Shown: positions 1 to 63,481 of the stretch, in pieces
Numbering within the stretch: the first letter of the stretch is position 1
How the letters are laid out: each line of letters opens with the position of its first letter
Origin: Protonemura montana
Lineage: Eukaryota > Arthropoda > Insecta > Plecoptera > Nemouridae
Direction: 5' to 3'
NCBI GenBank assembly: GCA_947568835.1
Contig: OX387606.1
Span: 19,935,940 to 19,999,939 of the forward strand
Length of the DNA: 64,000 nt
Made by a program: the position numbers and the translations under genes
The notes under the pieces: model-generated
What the model was told of the DNA's origin: nothing
Seen by the model: the letters and a program-made list of their open reading frames with translations, nothing else
Databases searched by the model: none

Positions 1-2596
1 ATCCCTTATATTATTCTCTCTCCCTCCAGCTATCTTACAACAAAACCACGTGTGATTTAAATCGTCATTAGATTTAGCACTGTAAAACCTGCTCGCAGAA
101 CATATGGCGTGCTAGCACCAGCGCCACCACCGCCGACTCCAGTGCAGAGAACAGGTCGTTTCTTTTTTATCAAGCTATCGTGCATTATCCTGGCTCGGTT
201 GCCAGAGAAGATGTCCCGAGCAAATCTCCTTATGTGTGTTCGTATCCCATCCAGACCGGGAACTCGGTTGATTGATGCCAGTGTAGCCACACTGGTCCAT
301 CACAGACCTGAGCTTAGTAGGTTAGAATCTCGAAAGTCATGTCATAAGTTGGCGTTTTGAAGCAGTAGAAGTTGTTACCGATTGTAGGTTTAAGGCTTGT
401 ATTCCGAGTTCAGCCTAACAGATCATCGGGAAAGTTCTGCTCTGTGTTATTTTCCTCGGGGGACGCGAGCAAAGTTTGGACATGGGCCCCAGCGAAGTTT
501 TTAGTACGTTCTAATAGAACACGACCAGTTTCAAGCTTATTATGAACACGAAAAACTCTTTTACCTACGGCCCATGAACTGGGCGAGAATAACTTTTGTT
601 CTGACAAGACAGCGCCATTAACGGAAAGGTCAAAGTTATAGAACAACCTTGCTCATGTTGCAATGGGAAACAAGAAATATCAGGAAACTGTGCCCACCGT
701 CATGCCAGCCAGGAGGTTATATATCCCATGTATACCTACGTTTTGCTCAGCGGTTGAAGGTAGCCAGAGCAACAATCAATTTCTCATACCTTCTATGAAA
801 CATCTCTTCCTACAAATGCACGGCTGTCCTTAAGGTTTTAAGAGTGTCCAAACACTTTAAGCGCTCACGGAGATCAAAAGCTTATTTTCTAAGAGAGCGC
901 GTAACGCCCATCCTGTTCCCTATTTAATTTGCCTCTCGCCGCCTTTCATCGCAAGAGCATGAGCAATAAAGGGTCTGCCGCTTCCTATTTTGGAGGCGTT
1001 TGCATTAGAGAGGCCACCTTGGGCCCTGCATGGCCCTGAGAAGGGTGAAAGGGCCACGCGTCCCGGCACGGCGGCAATGAAACGCCGACGCCGAGTAAAG
1101 GCGGAGGGTGGGTGGATTACACGGGTACATGGCGTGCGCGGAACGAAGGAAATTCACAAAGTGCTACTTTCCTTCGTCTGAACAAAGAAAGGGTGTATTG
1201 GCGAGGTCTACTCAAAAGACGTTGCATGTCAAATTCGTGTTCGAACGTATTTTGCAGTGATAGCAAGCGGGGAACACGACATCGAATCGACGCGCTCCGT
1301 GCTGCTGTGCGGTAACGGGAACGGGAATCTTTCGAACGGTGCGATGTTGAATTAGAACCAGTTGTGGGAGGGTATTAGATTGAGGCTTGGATCGCATGGA
1401 ACCTGGAAAAAAGGGATGGACCGTATGTTCTGTGAAGTCTTTTTTGGTGTAAAGATTTCACAGATTTGTGTGCTTTTTGGTGGGTCGCGATTTTATAGTA
1501 CACTTATAGTAAAAACAGGCTACGCTGAAAATGAGAGTAATATAATACTTTTTGAATAAAATTTCGCCTAACATCGTGGGCGTATCTAAAAATTTTCATT
1601 TCATTGATTAAAGGAATAAAAATACAGAAACAAAAATGTTCTCGCAATATGCTTATGCAAGAAAACCAAAAAAGGCAACTGCAATCCGACAGCTTTTCTC
1701 AGCAATGCTTCTTTTCTCGTGAAACTTCAAAACACACACCATCTTTTTCATGCAAATTCGCGTAGAATTTGATTAAAGTTTTTTGCACGCTTTTGTTAGA
1801 ATAGTTAGCGAAGAAAATTAATTTTTATGTTAACTGCATGCATTTCCGCTTCCCACCGTGATCTCCTCACGCTGGCTGGCTCATGCAATTGTTGCACATG
1901 TCGACGTGTAGACGGCCATTGTCGGAGCACATTGTTGGGATTTGGCATGGGGTTGATCCAATAAGCAACGACCAGATTGTCAGCGTGCCAATTGTTGGCG
2001 CAGAGATATGTGGGTTCGTTCACCCCCAGTCTCGGTTGGAGCGGTGCCATTCGATTTGGGGGAGAAAAGAGCAAAAAAAAAAAACACGCACTAGTCTGCT
2101 TCTTTTAATGAGCCACGAGCAGAATGGCACTGCATGGTTTTAACTGTAAATCAAATATTTTTAGAATTGATAGTTGTGTCTATGTTCTATTTAGTAGTAT
2201 TGTCAGGGTTGAGATATTCAAACAAAGCTGTGCTACGATTGTGCGACATAAAATTAAATTAATTAGCAGATGCATGGACACCTGCCGCGAAACTAATTAA
2301 AAAGTGTTCAGCATTCTTCTGATTTCATTGCATAATCGAAAGAAAAGTATCCATACTTTTCATTACTTTGAATGCCACGTTACTATAATGTAGATCAGAG
2401 GATGCAAAAGACATTAATCATTAACACCACTAATATCTATTATGGAAATAGCTTTCAAGCTAATCATAATTTAACTAGCACATTAGAATGACACGTGATC
2501 GATTTGAAATGAATAAACCAACGAGCCCTATGGTATGGTTCACACATTGACAGGTTATGTGTGTTGATCAATAGTTAGCTACGTTAGTGGGGGGTC

Positions 2597-2614
2597 GGGG
2601 GGGGGGGGGGGGGG
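2597..2614 (+). repeat. Poly-G tract (18 G)
   Basis: An uninterrupted run of 18 G is flanked by further G-rich sequence from about 2588 to 2630. It lies in the upstream intron region and has G-quadruplex potential. Such runs are also prone to sequencing length errors. Confidence 0.9.
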
Positions 2615-4118
2615 TTGGGTCGGGATGTTTTTAATATAGCGTAATGCGGGCACCGGGCATGGATGACCCACGGCAAACAATTTCGGCGACACTAGCGCTC
2701 TACGGCGGACGGCCGCTGGGACGGAGGACATCTGGTCAAGAAAGTTTACGACCAAAGTTTACTCTGCGATTTAATGCGTCGGACGAGTTTTACTAGATTT
2801 TTTTCTCTCCTTTTTTCCCTGTGTGTCTTTAGTCCTTTTCTTATACAAACACAATATTTTATATATATATATACGATCTCATCCTGCGGCGCGCGACAAA
2901 AAAAATAAAGTTTCCGTGCTTTGCTGACCGCCGAGGTAGAAAAGGTTTCAATAAAAAATATTATCCGTGCGTGGAGCTTGGTAACGCGAGTGAAAAGCTT
3001 AGTGTAATATATATGTTCATATTAATCTGGTGTAAAACAAGATGATGGTGATCGAAACTTGTACATACCTACATTAAAACAAACCGGCGTGATATGAAAG
3101 ACGCTTAAGCGTTTTTCAATGAATTCTGTGTTTGTAACCTCTACCTATAGATTCGTTTCTGTTGTTAAGGAAAGTATTAGAAACTCGAGACATGCCAAAG
3201 GGGCGAACATAGAAATCTAAATGTATGGAAACCAACTGCGTGGAAACCAAAGATAGATCCGAGATCGTATCACAATATCAATAACGCAAATGCAGCGAAA
3301 AAGAAGCTTTAGCTGGCAATAATTTGTCTCGATACCGATCGATAGCTTTCAGCGATTGTTAAAAGGTTTTCGCCCGATGGCAAACTCGCGCTCACACTGT
3401 CTCTCTTGCTCCCGGTTTCCGTGAGCCAGGGTGCATTCCGTGCGATCCATTATGCAGGCCCCGCAGCCGCATGCTTTCGAACACAAGTCAAATGCACCCT
3501 GGCAAAAGTCTCAAACGGTGGCGGTGAGATCCGGCGAGCAAAGGAAGAATTTGCAGAGGCGGTGGTTGGTTTGTTTCTGTGTGGAGCATGCCGATGAAAT
3601 TGATTCTGTCTGACAGTAACTACCAAAGGTACCCACGAAAGAAAGCGTTTAGACCTACCATTCTAGTACGTCGTGGATTTTGTGGTTCGCGTTTTATATT
3701 CCTGGCTTTTCACGATACAACTGACCCAGATTTTTTGCTAATTTAGCTGGATTCAATTCCAGGTGGTAGTCGTACATGGGGAGTTGTTTTTTTTATGTTT
3801 GACGACCAGCCAATTAAGATATTTACAAAATTGTGTCCATTAGTGTGTGAAACAGAAATAATCGTTCCATTATTTATCGGCTCGAATCTTCTCGTGCCGA
3901 TGCGAACAATCAATTTTCAATTAGTATAGTGAAATAAGTGAATGCAAGCAGCCAACATGAAGTGGCGAGCACCCGTTACACAGCTATCAGAGGGAAACAC
4001 TAATGACGCGGTCATTATAAAATCTACATAATAGCATTAACGATCCAAAATTCGACCTCTCTAATCACTTCTCATTCGCGGCTAACAGGCAATTAAATTG
4101 TGATTGATTGATATGTGA

Positions 4119-4141
4119 TTGATTGATTGATTGATTGATTT
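4119..4141 (+). repeat. GATT microsatellite
   Basis: About six tandem GATT units, with two further units just upstream near 4102. Read in reverse it is an AATC run, which resembles the AATCAATCA tail of the 5S-headed SINEs at the right edge, but no SINE body is recognisable next to it. Confidence 0.85.
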
Positions 4142-4371
4142 AATGAGACCAAGTGTCGCCACCTTTTTCTGTCTATTGTCACGGCGTTACATCAAAAAGT
4201 ATTCAGCACTCTATGCGAATTCGATTTTTGATGAGTTTTTCCGCTTGATGGATGGGTTATTTGCATGGCCCCTGACCGCAAATATAATTCGGCAATAAAA
4301 AAATAACACAACGAATAAAATAAAGCGTGGTGCCCAGGATTAGTGTAAAAGTTTTGCAACCCTTCCCGCCT

Positions 4372-4372
<1 letters not shown>

Positions 4373-4404
<32 letters not shown>
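4373..4404 (+). repeat. Poly-T tract (32 T)
   Basis: A run of 32 T. On the minus strand it would be a poly-A tail, but I see no retroelement body on its left or right. The poly-lysine frame produced on the minus strand is an artefact of this run. Confidence 0.9.
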
Positions 4405-4406
<2 letters not shown>

Positions 4407-4807
4407 GAGTGGCTCCGACCGCAGCTGGGCTGGGCCAATGTGGTGATTGCTTATTTCTGCCAGTGACATGTGCCAAAGTGAATTTCAATTGCGTGGGTCA
4501 GCCAATTTCCAGCGCACAGGTCGTGTGCACATTACCTGCATGCTATGATGGGTAAAATAAATATAACATTCAGATCAACTAGATAAATAGCAAGAACCTT
4601 CTAAGGAGTAGGAAGCCTTAAAAGATATCCATCCATTTGGGAAAGAGCTCCATTCCATTTCCAAATCGAGAGGAAAGCAGGAAAGCAAAAAGAGAAAGCA
4701 AAGCTCTCTCCTCATACCTAGACGGATCTTCGCGAGAGGAGTCCCTTAAATCCTGTCTTTCGAACGCATTATGCAGGGGTGGGTGGTGATGAATGGTCAC
4801 ATTCCGA

Positions 4808-4815
4808 TGACGTCA
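4808..4815. promoter_or_regulatory. Perfect CRE palindrome TGACGTCA
   Basis: An eight-base perfect CREB/ATF consensus in a locally GC-richer context within the region upstream of exon 1. Function is not shown by the sequence; a single site can arise by chance. Confidence 0.35.
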
Positions 4816-6924
4816 CCCGCTGCACTAGCGCCGATTCGTCAGGAATGTCAAAACTCCATTCGTCTTCTCGGCTCACATCTTCGCCCTGTTAATTCAATCG
4901 CATAATAGAGACGCTTCAGACAATCACTTTATTGCGCTATGAAAAATATTTTGCATCACGTGATTTAGTAGTCATTTCGGCTACAAATACAACCATGTTT
5001 GTGGGCGTTTTACCGGTAAGGGGGTGGGGGCGGGAGGAGGAGGAGGAAAACACGTGTTTCTGCGGTAACGCCGGGGACTACTTACGCATTTCAGTGCAGG
5101 AAATGAAGATAGAAAACTATTTTCTTCCTGTTTTCTTCCTCGGAAAATGTGCATCTGTGTGCAAAAGGGTTCTTCATCCGCTGAACGCATGAGATGACCC
5201 GGGTATAGGTCTTACAAATTTCACAAAGTTCCACCGACGTGTTTTTTTGGATCGACAAAAAAAGGGCCAAATTAGCAGAGAAACTTCGCTACTTGAAAGT
5301 TTCTCAACCAATTGTATTTATTTCTACGAAATGTCTGGGCAACAGAGCAGGTTGCCTTGCTTTTGTCTGACGACGTATACCCGACGACGGGGGTTGAAAT
5401 TGGAACACGTAATAATTCTCGTCGTGCTCCTCGACATGCCCCGCTGTACACTAGATTGAGTTTCGTGTGTTATTACTGCAGTCAAAGGGATCTTGCACAA
5501 TTCCGAAGATCTGGAGAATTCTAGAACAATAGTGGCTGTCTTCGCACTCGAAGAGTGAAGACTTCTTATTCTGAATCTGAAGCGGAAACTATGCACACAG
5601 ACTGACAAGTGACGAGTGGTTTCAACAAGGATGATAAATCTTATGTCTTAATGCGGTTTCATGTATGCGAAAATGCTTCTATGTAAATTGTATGGTAATC
5701 TCAAGAGAGAATTTGTGAGGCATACAAGAGGGAGCTCTTGATAATGTCAATATGTCTTGTGTGATTTCGAAATTGTCCTCGTCGTTGAGTGCCATGTTTG
5801 CAAATTGGCTACGAAAATTTTTCCTTTTTTTCACAAATAGTAGTATTCATTTTCCGAAAAAAAGAGAAAAAAATTGCGATAGATAGTGGTATAGCAATAG
5901 TGCAATTTATTAATACAAAAATTCAACGTTTTTCAGAAGGGAAATATTGGTATAGAGAAAAACTTTAACGAGCTTAGAAGGTAGGGGTGTATTATTTGAC
6001 GAGGTGAATTTCTTTGTCTTGTCTTGAAACGTTGGATGAAAGTAAAACAGGATGGGAGTGGCTTGGGTCCAAACTTCTATTCTTCTTCCCTTAATGAGAC
6101 ATTAGGTAGAAACCGCCGCCCTGCGTTTCCAGCCCTTTAATCAGTCGCCACCACGACTGTGACCTCAATTTTCATTCTCGAATAAATTCAAATTTTATTA
6201 TTACTACGATAATCATCTTGCCATTTATTAATGTCTGCGAGCTTTTCCTTTTTTTCTTCTCCGTCGAGAAATTAAAACTCATTTGGAGAGTCTTGAACGA
6301 GTTTGAATTGAGAATTAATGGGACGAAAGCGATTCCCGGCTGTTGAATGAAGGGCCAGAAGTGGGAATGCCAAGATGGTATCCGTGGATCCAAGGAATTG
6401 CCAGATTTCCCGGGCATACGACCGCCCGCATTATTAAATGGAAACCGGGCGAGATATTACGAAAGAGAAACATTGTGGCAGTAGGAGATTTGCAGAAGGA
6501 GCGAGTGTTATTTTGCCATGAAAGAAGTTACTTATTTCATTAATTTCGCTTTTGCTGTACTTCTGCGGAACAAACAAGAAGGCATTGTGTGTATATATAT
6601 CCAAACAGCATAACACGGAAACTTTTCACATAACCGTGAAATCACATGAAAATGTTAGACTATGAAATATTCAATTTCACGAGACTTCAAAGACTTGTTT
6701 AGCCAAACAGATTAATATGTTCAGAGCAAAACCTGCTCTCATTGTACAGCGCCCGTTTAAGAATCCACACGGCTTTACAAATTTAACCTCTGATCAATGC
6801 TGTTCGATCAATTTTCTGCGGCATATCAGACGTCGTGTTCGATACGAGTAGCTATTTACAAAAAGTTATTAATTAAATCCGCATCTCGGTGTCCACGGGC
6901 TTACAGCTACACGCTATTGCAGGC

Positions 6925-7012
6925 GTATCGACCTCACCCAGGCTCGAACCTGCCCCCCAGCATCGATTTCCCATCATCTGGCAAATGTAATTACACTTTT
7001 CGCATGCTGGGG
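6925..7012 (-). repeat. Possible tRNA-like SINE fragment with inverted repeat
   Basis: On the minus strand GCAGGTTCGAGCCTGGG resembles a pol III B box. Beside it CCCCAGCAT (6955-6963) and ATGCTGGGG (7004-7012) form a perfect 9-bp inverted repeat around a 40-base loop. It could be a SINE remnant or a small MITE-like piece. No second copy was seen in the window. Confidence 0.3.
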
Positions 7013-7051
7013 TGAGAGAGTGCGGTAATGTTGCCGCGTGTGTGTTTACGT

Positions 7052-7077
7052 GAGAGAGAGAGAGAGAGAGAGAGAGA
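7052..7077 (+). repeat. GA dinucleotide microsatellite
   Basis: Thirteen GA units with no interruption in upstream intron sequence. It is a potential GAGA-factor-type site in an arthropod, but most likely a neutral simple repeat. Confidence 0.9.
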
Positions 7078-7195
7078 TACGGGGGGCCAGGATAAGAGGA
7101 AAAGAGATAGGTGGTGGGTCTCGGCAATTTTCCTCCTGAATAACACACAGGTTTAACCTTGATTAGCTAGGCTTTGAAAAAGGGAGAGGGTGGGT

Positions 7196-7220
7196 GGGGG
7201 GGGGGGGGGGGGGGGGGGGG
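7196..7220 (+). repeat. Poly-G tract (25 G)
   Basis: An uninterrupted run of 25 G preceded by GGGTGGG-type sequence, the longest G homopolymer in the window. Confidence 0.9.
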
Positions 7221-8793
7221 TCCGTGGAATGGTCATACACCGATGTTCTTTCACTCGTGAGTAATTATTTCGCGGTTTATATGGACAAGCCGCGTGCTGT
7301 TGGTTCCTTTATGGGGCGATAAAAGATTCAGGAGCATAACATTCTGTGTTTCAAAGAATTAATTCAATGGAAAGGAATACTTTTTGTATCTGTTTCCCGT
7401 TTGATCAATCTGCGAGAGCTGAAATGCGAAATGAAGATTGCCACACAAAAGCTGTTTAATGGAAAATGCCTGGCATTCTGTTGAATCACATTACACATTA
7501 GCAATCATTCAGCTGCCAAAAATGTAATTTCATTTGGATCCAATTTAAAGTTTCATCTGATAAAAAGTTAGATTGCAGAATTTTAAATTAAAATATATAG
7601 TTAAATAGGTAGTATTTATCAGATTGAATCTTAAATCTTATTCTTTAAACTTTAAATAGATTTAGGAAAGACACATAATCCATGAAATTCAGATACTATT
7701 CTCTTTAGATTTCCTCTTAATTACGTCGAAATGCAAAATAAATAACTCACAAGCCATTAGTTGAGAATCAAATCCTTTTATCTTAGTATCTTACTCCATG
7801 CGATAAAGTTACCAAGGCGAACTCACCCCCTATTAGTTATTTAAGTGTATTTAATTTGTGATTTTACCAGGCACTGCCTTATTAAAAATTACATTCTTGC
7901 CCCATGCATTAACTCCTTTTTCTCGCATGAAAACTGCGTACCGTAGAGTAGCTAGCTACGGCATGGTTTGGCGGACCAGGCATTTCAGTTAGTAAATATT
8001 ACATGACGCGAACGAGGCGGCACGGTACGAGCTTGAAAGGAAATCAGTGGCGCCCATTTCTCTTTTGGCCCCCGAGTAGATCTTCCATTATTTTTATGCT
8101 CGCTTTTTTCCCGGTGTCTAGCACGTCGACCGATGTAGCTGGGAGAGTAGATCACGATGGAGGTATACAGTCCGTAGACCTTAAGATGGTGATACACTCA
8201 CGGCCGGAAGCGAGCGGTTTGCCTTTTTCGACCACTGTACTGACTGACGGCAATGGCCTTTCAGTTGCGGTAAAAGGAGAGCCCAACAAACAGTGTTGGT
8301 TGAAGAAATCTTCTCGAGATTTAGATGTGCTTTACCAAGGTCGAAAATCTGGGGTGAGCTTTAAATACCACGTTGTCATAACATTACAGAAACCAAGAGA
8401 AAATACAAACCAAATTGTTTCGGCTGGATAAATGCACTACATGTTCATATTTATAGCATCGTTAGGGCGGTATTCGTTCAAAGACAATGAGTTCAAAACA
8501 CAAAGGCAAAAAGATAGATGAGTTTCAAAAAATTGCGCACCGAAATCATTTGATTCACTAGTCGAACAAAAGAGCACGGTGTGGCCATTCAGTTTTGCCA
8601 AGCGCAAAGATGATGAAGAAATAAATTGCTACGCTAACCTTTTTATCTCGTACGCACTATGTAAGGGAAGCAAGTGAAAAGTAGCGGCTTGAAAATGGGA
8701 CGCCATTACACAGTGTGTAGATTTAGTCTCTCCGCTAGTCAGTTTCGGCGGCGACGCCGGAGAGGTAAAGAGATGAGTTCGTTCGCCGCGTTC

Positions 8794-8817
8794 GTTGTCG
8801 ACGTCGTCGTCGACAAC
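8794..8817. repeat. Perfect GC-rich hairpin
   Basis: Ten-base arms GTTGTCGACG and CGTCGACAAC are separated by TCGT. It sits in a CpG-rich patch (about 8735-8835) with several GTCGTC trinucleotides, so trinucleotide expansion may explain part of the symmetry. Confidence 0.7.
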
Positions 8818-10547
8818 GCAGGCGTCGTCATCGTGGTTAAAGGACTATGGTGGAAAATAACCCTCCAGATAAAATATCGCACGCTCTTTCCTGTTATATT
8901 CATAACACGTCATCTACCAAGATCTATGCACGAACTCTTAAATAGATGATGTGCTTTTAATCAGTGAGCCAAGAGTCTTTAAAAAAAGTTAAAGCTCGCA
9001 CCGTGGCAAAATGGAACGTGTGATTTCAATGAGAAATAATGGTAAAGAAAAGTTGAGGCAACATTCTATTATCCCGAAGATATGGGCTATTCAAAATTTC
9101 TATAATGGAATTTTTAAAGAGTTTTCGTATTATTTTTGTATGATGTTTTATTGAGATGATTAGGTTTGCTGTCGGGGAGAGTAAATGAAGACAAAAATAA
9201 AGCACGAGATTGCTTTTCAGTGGGGTACGCGTTTCAATGATAGAGGCACTATTTTCCCTTCGTGCAAACACAGATTCGAGCATTCTTTCAAGATTACACT
9301 TAGTTTTTTTACGCGTTTTAATCATTTTTATATAGATAATCTATCGTCAGGTATAGTGCAATAAACTGCAATGCATAAATTGCAGTAAAATGTTCACGCT
9401 ATAACTAGTTGCAATCTTATTTTCTTTCCCCAAGTAGTAGGTGAATATAATGTGCCACGTTGTTAGCATATGCTTGAGCCTAGAGCGTCCGTCCATCTTC
9501 AAAGTTGTTGAGCACCGTAAGGCAAACACAGCGATTCCTAGTATTTTCTTCGTTATACAAATTTACTTTAAGGTCAGCCAGTCCGAAGCAAGGAGGACAG
9601 ACAGAGGTTGGCTAGCCTAGAGCGAGAAGGATGTAGTATATACGATGCGGGTGCGGATATGCAAGATCATGAATCTTCGACATAACAGGGCTACGACGCG
9701 CAATAAATTCAACCAGAATACACCAGCAGCTCTATTCAAACTTTACTGTGCAGAAAAAATGAATAGAAAAGTAATAGGTACAGGATACAGATCCAATCTA
9801 AATACGCACTATATATTATTTATTTTGATTTCTGACTAGCGCAGCTATAAAACAAAGAGAAACTGTTTTTTGTGCACTTGGCATGTACAGGAAAATGTTG
9901 CATTCTTGATCGAAAATTTTCATAAAGTAAGCATCGGAAAATAACTTTTGGTGGAAGCGTTCACAATGTAAACTCAAACTATAAATGCTGCACGATGGAG
10001 ATTGGCTATCGCAATTTTATATATACTTTTAGTTGCAGAATTACATTTCTTTCATATAGTTCAAAGTCCTTATCCACTGACTCGATGAAATGAAACCAGA
10101 AAGACGCTCAAGTTTTCTATGACGAAGTACGAACCATACATTATAATAAAAGTCAGAAAAATGTGAAATATAAAAACGTCGTTACGTCATTCGCAAAGTA
10201 ACGTTTTTGTAAGGTCAACAATTGCTTCGCATTTCTGTACACCTTGTCAGTACACATAGCTTGTATGCCTTGCTGTAGCATTTTTTTACTCACTTTGTCA
10301 CTTCAAAGAAGCAAGCTTGTAACGTTTACAAATTATATTGACGCTAATGAAACTGCTTGAGAAAACGAAAACTCTTTGCACGCGTTCTCACAGGAAGAAA
10401 TTTGTTTTTTTGCAACACAAGGTCACCAGCTGAAGGCTACCAAATGAAGGTCAAAACTCAAGGCTACTAGATAATAGGCCAACACGAGAAATACATCTAT
10501 TTTCAAAACGAAATTGTTGGCTTCATTATAAGTTATTGTTTTGGTTT

Positions 10548-10582
10548 GGAAAATTTTTAAATTTTTAAATTTTAAAAATTTC
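10548..10582. repeat. AT-rich imperfect palindrome
   Basis: Alternating T and A runs (AAATTTTTAAATTTTTAAA and continuing) form an imperfect palindrome bounded by GGAAA and TTTCC. It lies about 170 bp before exon 1. It is probably low-complexity sequence. Confidence 0.5.
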
Positions 10583-10749
10583 CCTAATTTCACCTGAACC
10601 TAACCATTGCTTGATTCATCTAAATGCAAAATGAAAAACCAATAGATTTAACACACACCAATGAGACATAACTTGAAATCCATTATCATAAAGTGCTCTA
10701 AACCCTTTTGATTGCTCCGAATTGAACCGAGTTTTCATCTGTCTTGCAG

Positions 10750-61089
<50,340 letters not shown>

Positions 61090-63157
61090 GTGAGCCTTTA
61101 GATCGGATCCCAATCCACTTTCATTGTGTCGGAGAGACCCTTTGGGGCCTAGGCGAGACAAAAATCTACACTACTTCGGTTTGGAGACGATGGGGGCTGC
61201 GACTGACATACGCAATCCATCTGTTAGTGTCAAAGAAGTGCAGAAAACGACAAGAACGTAACTCAACGTTTTTTTTTGTAAAATTTAAAAAAATATCTCC
61301 CAGCAGGGATTCGAAGCACGGCCTTCTGCTTGTCAAGCGACGTGACAGGCATTATTAACGTGTAATGTAATGTTTTGCTCTGAGACATTCGTATACTCGG
61401 TTGTCCTTTGTTTCGATGCTGGCTGGATTTCTGTCGAGTCCTAAACTTTGCGGGAAATCTGCAGAGCATGGCCTCCAAACACCGAACCAGCATCACGTTG
61501 CCACGTCGTGTTTATTCACATTTTACGTATCGCTGATTCGAATCGAATGCTAATATCGCGCAAGTTTGTCGTGCTGACGTTATTTTAGTAACTCAGCTTT
61601 GTTGCTCTGCAATGAAGGCGCAAGTTCTTAATAATTGTTGCGTGGGGAATCAATTAGCGCTTGTGAAAGCAGACGCTAGAGCGACGAGACTGTATAGGAC
61701 GTATATCGCCTCGTACTGTTTTATTTGAATATTCCAAGCTTATGTTTCTATTCAAGTGTGAGTTGCTCGGAGAACTGTTCCCTTGTTTCGTGCTGGTGTT
61801 TTCGTTATTCAAGATGGAAAAGTGCAATACAACACAACAGTGTTGCTACAGGTTAAACATCGCATTTGCAGGCGTTTCTCGACGTGTTTTGTACTAGACT
61901 TACGTGAATTATTAAACAACGAGATTCCTTGCCGTTTATAGCCGGGAATATATCTCTATTTTAGCAGCATACATCAATTCACACTCAAAAATCACTTATT
62001 CAAAGAGTCCACAATCTGAAGAGAACTGTCTGGACGTCTCTGACCCTGGGGCTTCTGGGTTGCCCGCTTTCCCTATAACTTTCCAGTGGTACCGCACCCA
62101 CTACCACGCTCAACACCAAACAGTATTTTTATAAAAGTTTTCTTATATATAGTAAATTTAAAACAGCCTTCGTCGTTATCTTGATAGTTGATACAATCAT
62201 TTTTCCCTGTACACTGTTCTAAGCGAATAAATTTCAAGAGGAGACAGTTTCGTTGTTTGCCCCTGCTCCACGATTTTACCGTCACACGCACATTCGAGCC
62301 AAAAGAACGCACGCCTAGGTATCCATGTTCACCCAGTCGACAGATGAGCTACCATTTATTTTAACTAAATTTCTATTTAAGAACACCTGGATATGTGAAA
62401 ACTTTTCTCACCATTTTCCTATTCAACAAACACGAACGGCGCACGCGAAAAACAAAATGCGACATCCAGGCCAAACAAATATTTTATGATTAACCCAATA
62501 AAGTCGGCCGAAATTACCGCGAACCAGCGACCACGTGTCCTAATTTGGACAAATTGCTTTTTGTTCAAAATCCCACGGAATTTTCACATGCCCGACGTCA
62601 AGACTCGGCTACGACCTTTCACTCTGCCGCCGTCAAAGACAATCTCCGTCGAAATACATCTTGGTAACAAACCAATCTGGCACGGGACATAGAAGTGAAA
62701 AAAACCAACGGAAAATATCTGATACGGCGTTTATGATTTATTTAAGATCTGCATTGCGTCCGTCGCTCTTTTATATTCTGCTCTAGTTATCCTGGAAACA
62801 GCTGGCCCTTAAAGTGACTTCTCGCTATATCATGCGCAAAGCCAACCTCGCCGGCTTCACGGTGGAGTTTAACGGAAAGGTGAAAGCAGGATCAGAGAGT
62901 GAAAGTAGCACCAGGGTAAAAGTGGCATCTGGGAGTGAGTAGCTGAGACAGACTGACCTGGTATGATGGTACTGAATCCTATACTGATCCCTGGCAAGTT
63001 TTAACAACCGCGGACCTCTCGTATTGCAGTTAAATATCGTCTGAAAAAGTAACAACGAAATTAAGTTTAGTACGACATACGCTGACACAGTATGCAGGTA
63101 ATTGACACTTTGTGCCAGAGTGACTGACAGGTCCTAAAAGGTTGAATTCAATGATTT
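61090..63157 (+). other. Intron 13 start or 3' flank
   Basis: If the GTGAGC donor at 61,090 is used this is intron; if not, it is 3' untranslated and flanking sequence after the TAG at 61,099. A tRNA-like SINE remnant lies at 61,283. The frames at 62,486-62,692 and elsewhere show no homology, and no further TMTC exon is visible. Confidence 0.7.
61283..61378 (-). repeat. tRNA-derived SINE remnant (Val-like head)
   Basis: On the minus strand GCCTGTCACGTCGCTTGACA, then AGCAGAAGGCCGTG and CTTCGAATCCCTGCTGGGAG, look like the anticodon arm, variable loop and T arm of a tRNA with anticodon-like GAC. The 5' part with the A box is decayed, so this is a remnant and not a working tRNA gene. Confidence 0.5.
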
Positions 63158-63481
63158 GAATGATTGATTTGTTGTGTATAACGACACACCGTTTTGACAA
63201 CTGGCCCTGCGGCACTGGTCTAATGGCGTCGGTGAATGAGTGGATGAGGATGAGGATGATGATGAACCTAACCTAGTCTAGATGGGAGGGAGGAAACCCG
63301 GTGCCAGCACGTAGCCTACTTCTGTCGAAGAGCACCAAGGGGACCACCGGCTTAACGTCCCTTCCGAAGGACGGTGCAACGCCAACAATATAGTTCCTCC
63401 ATAAATCCATGCTGTCGAGAGGTTGATAAGCAAGGCGAATGAAATTGTCGGAGTAAATTTCATCCCTCCAACCTCTCTCCC
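63158..63481 (-). mobile_element. 5S-headed SINE body, antisense copy (left arm)
   Basis: On the minus strand it starts GGGAGAGAGGTTGGAGGGAT and continues through the CAACCTCTCGACAGC-like block and CCTTCGGAAGGGACGTTAAG to a tail near AATCATTCA. It has no head of its own in the expected place; the sequence beyond its start is the sense-oriented head of the neighbouring copy. Confidence 0.7.

Larger units (their letters stand above)
1..10749 (+). other. Upstream intron or 5' region, no recognised exon
   Basis: The phase of the exon at 10,750 requires an upstream coding exon, so at least the right part of this stretch is intron. I searched all frames for the TMTC N-terminal signature (the DD-containing luminal loop and the NDFWG-type segment) and found nothing convincing. 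It holds homopolymers, GA and GATT microsatellites, a perfect CRE palindrome at 4808-4815 and a GC-rich hairpin at 8794-8817. Short open frames here, such as 8003-8431, show no family resemblance. Confidence 0.6.

Noticed and set aside
4102-4141. GATT repeat as the tail of a 5S-headed SINE
   Set aside because: The AATC-type tail similarity is too simple, and no head or body sequence adjoins it.
4192-4488. Minus-strand frame with a poly-lysine run
   Set aside because: Created by the 32-T homopolymer.
8003-8431. A 142-codon frame in the upstream region, considered as the missing TMTC N-terminus
   Set aside because: It lacks the acidic luminal loop and NDFWG-type segment, and no donor gives the needed phase with a plausible protein.
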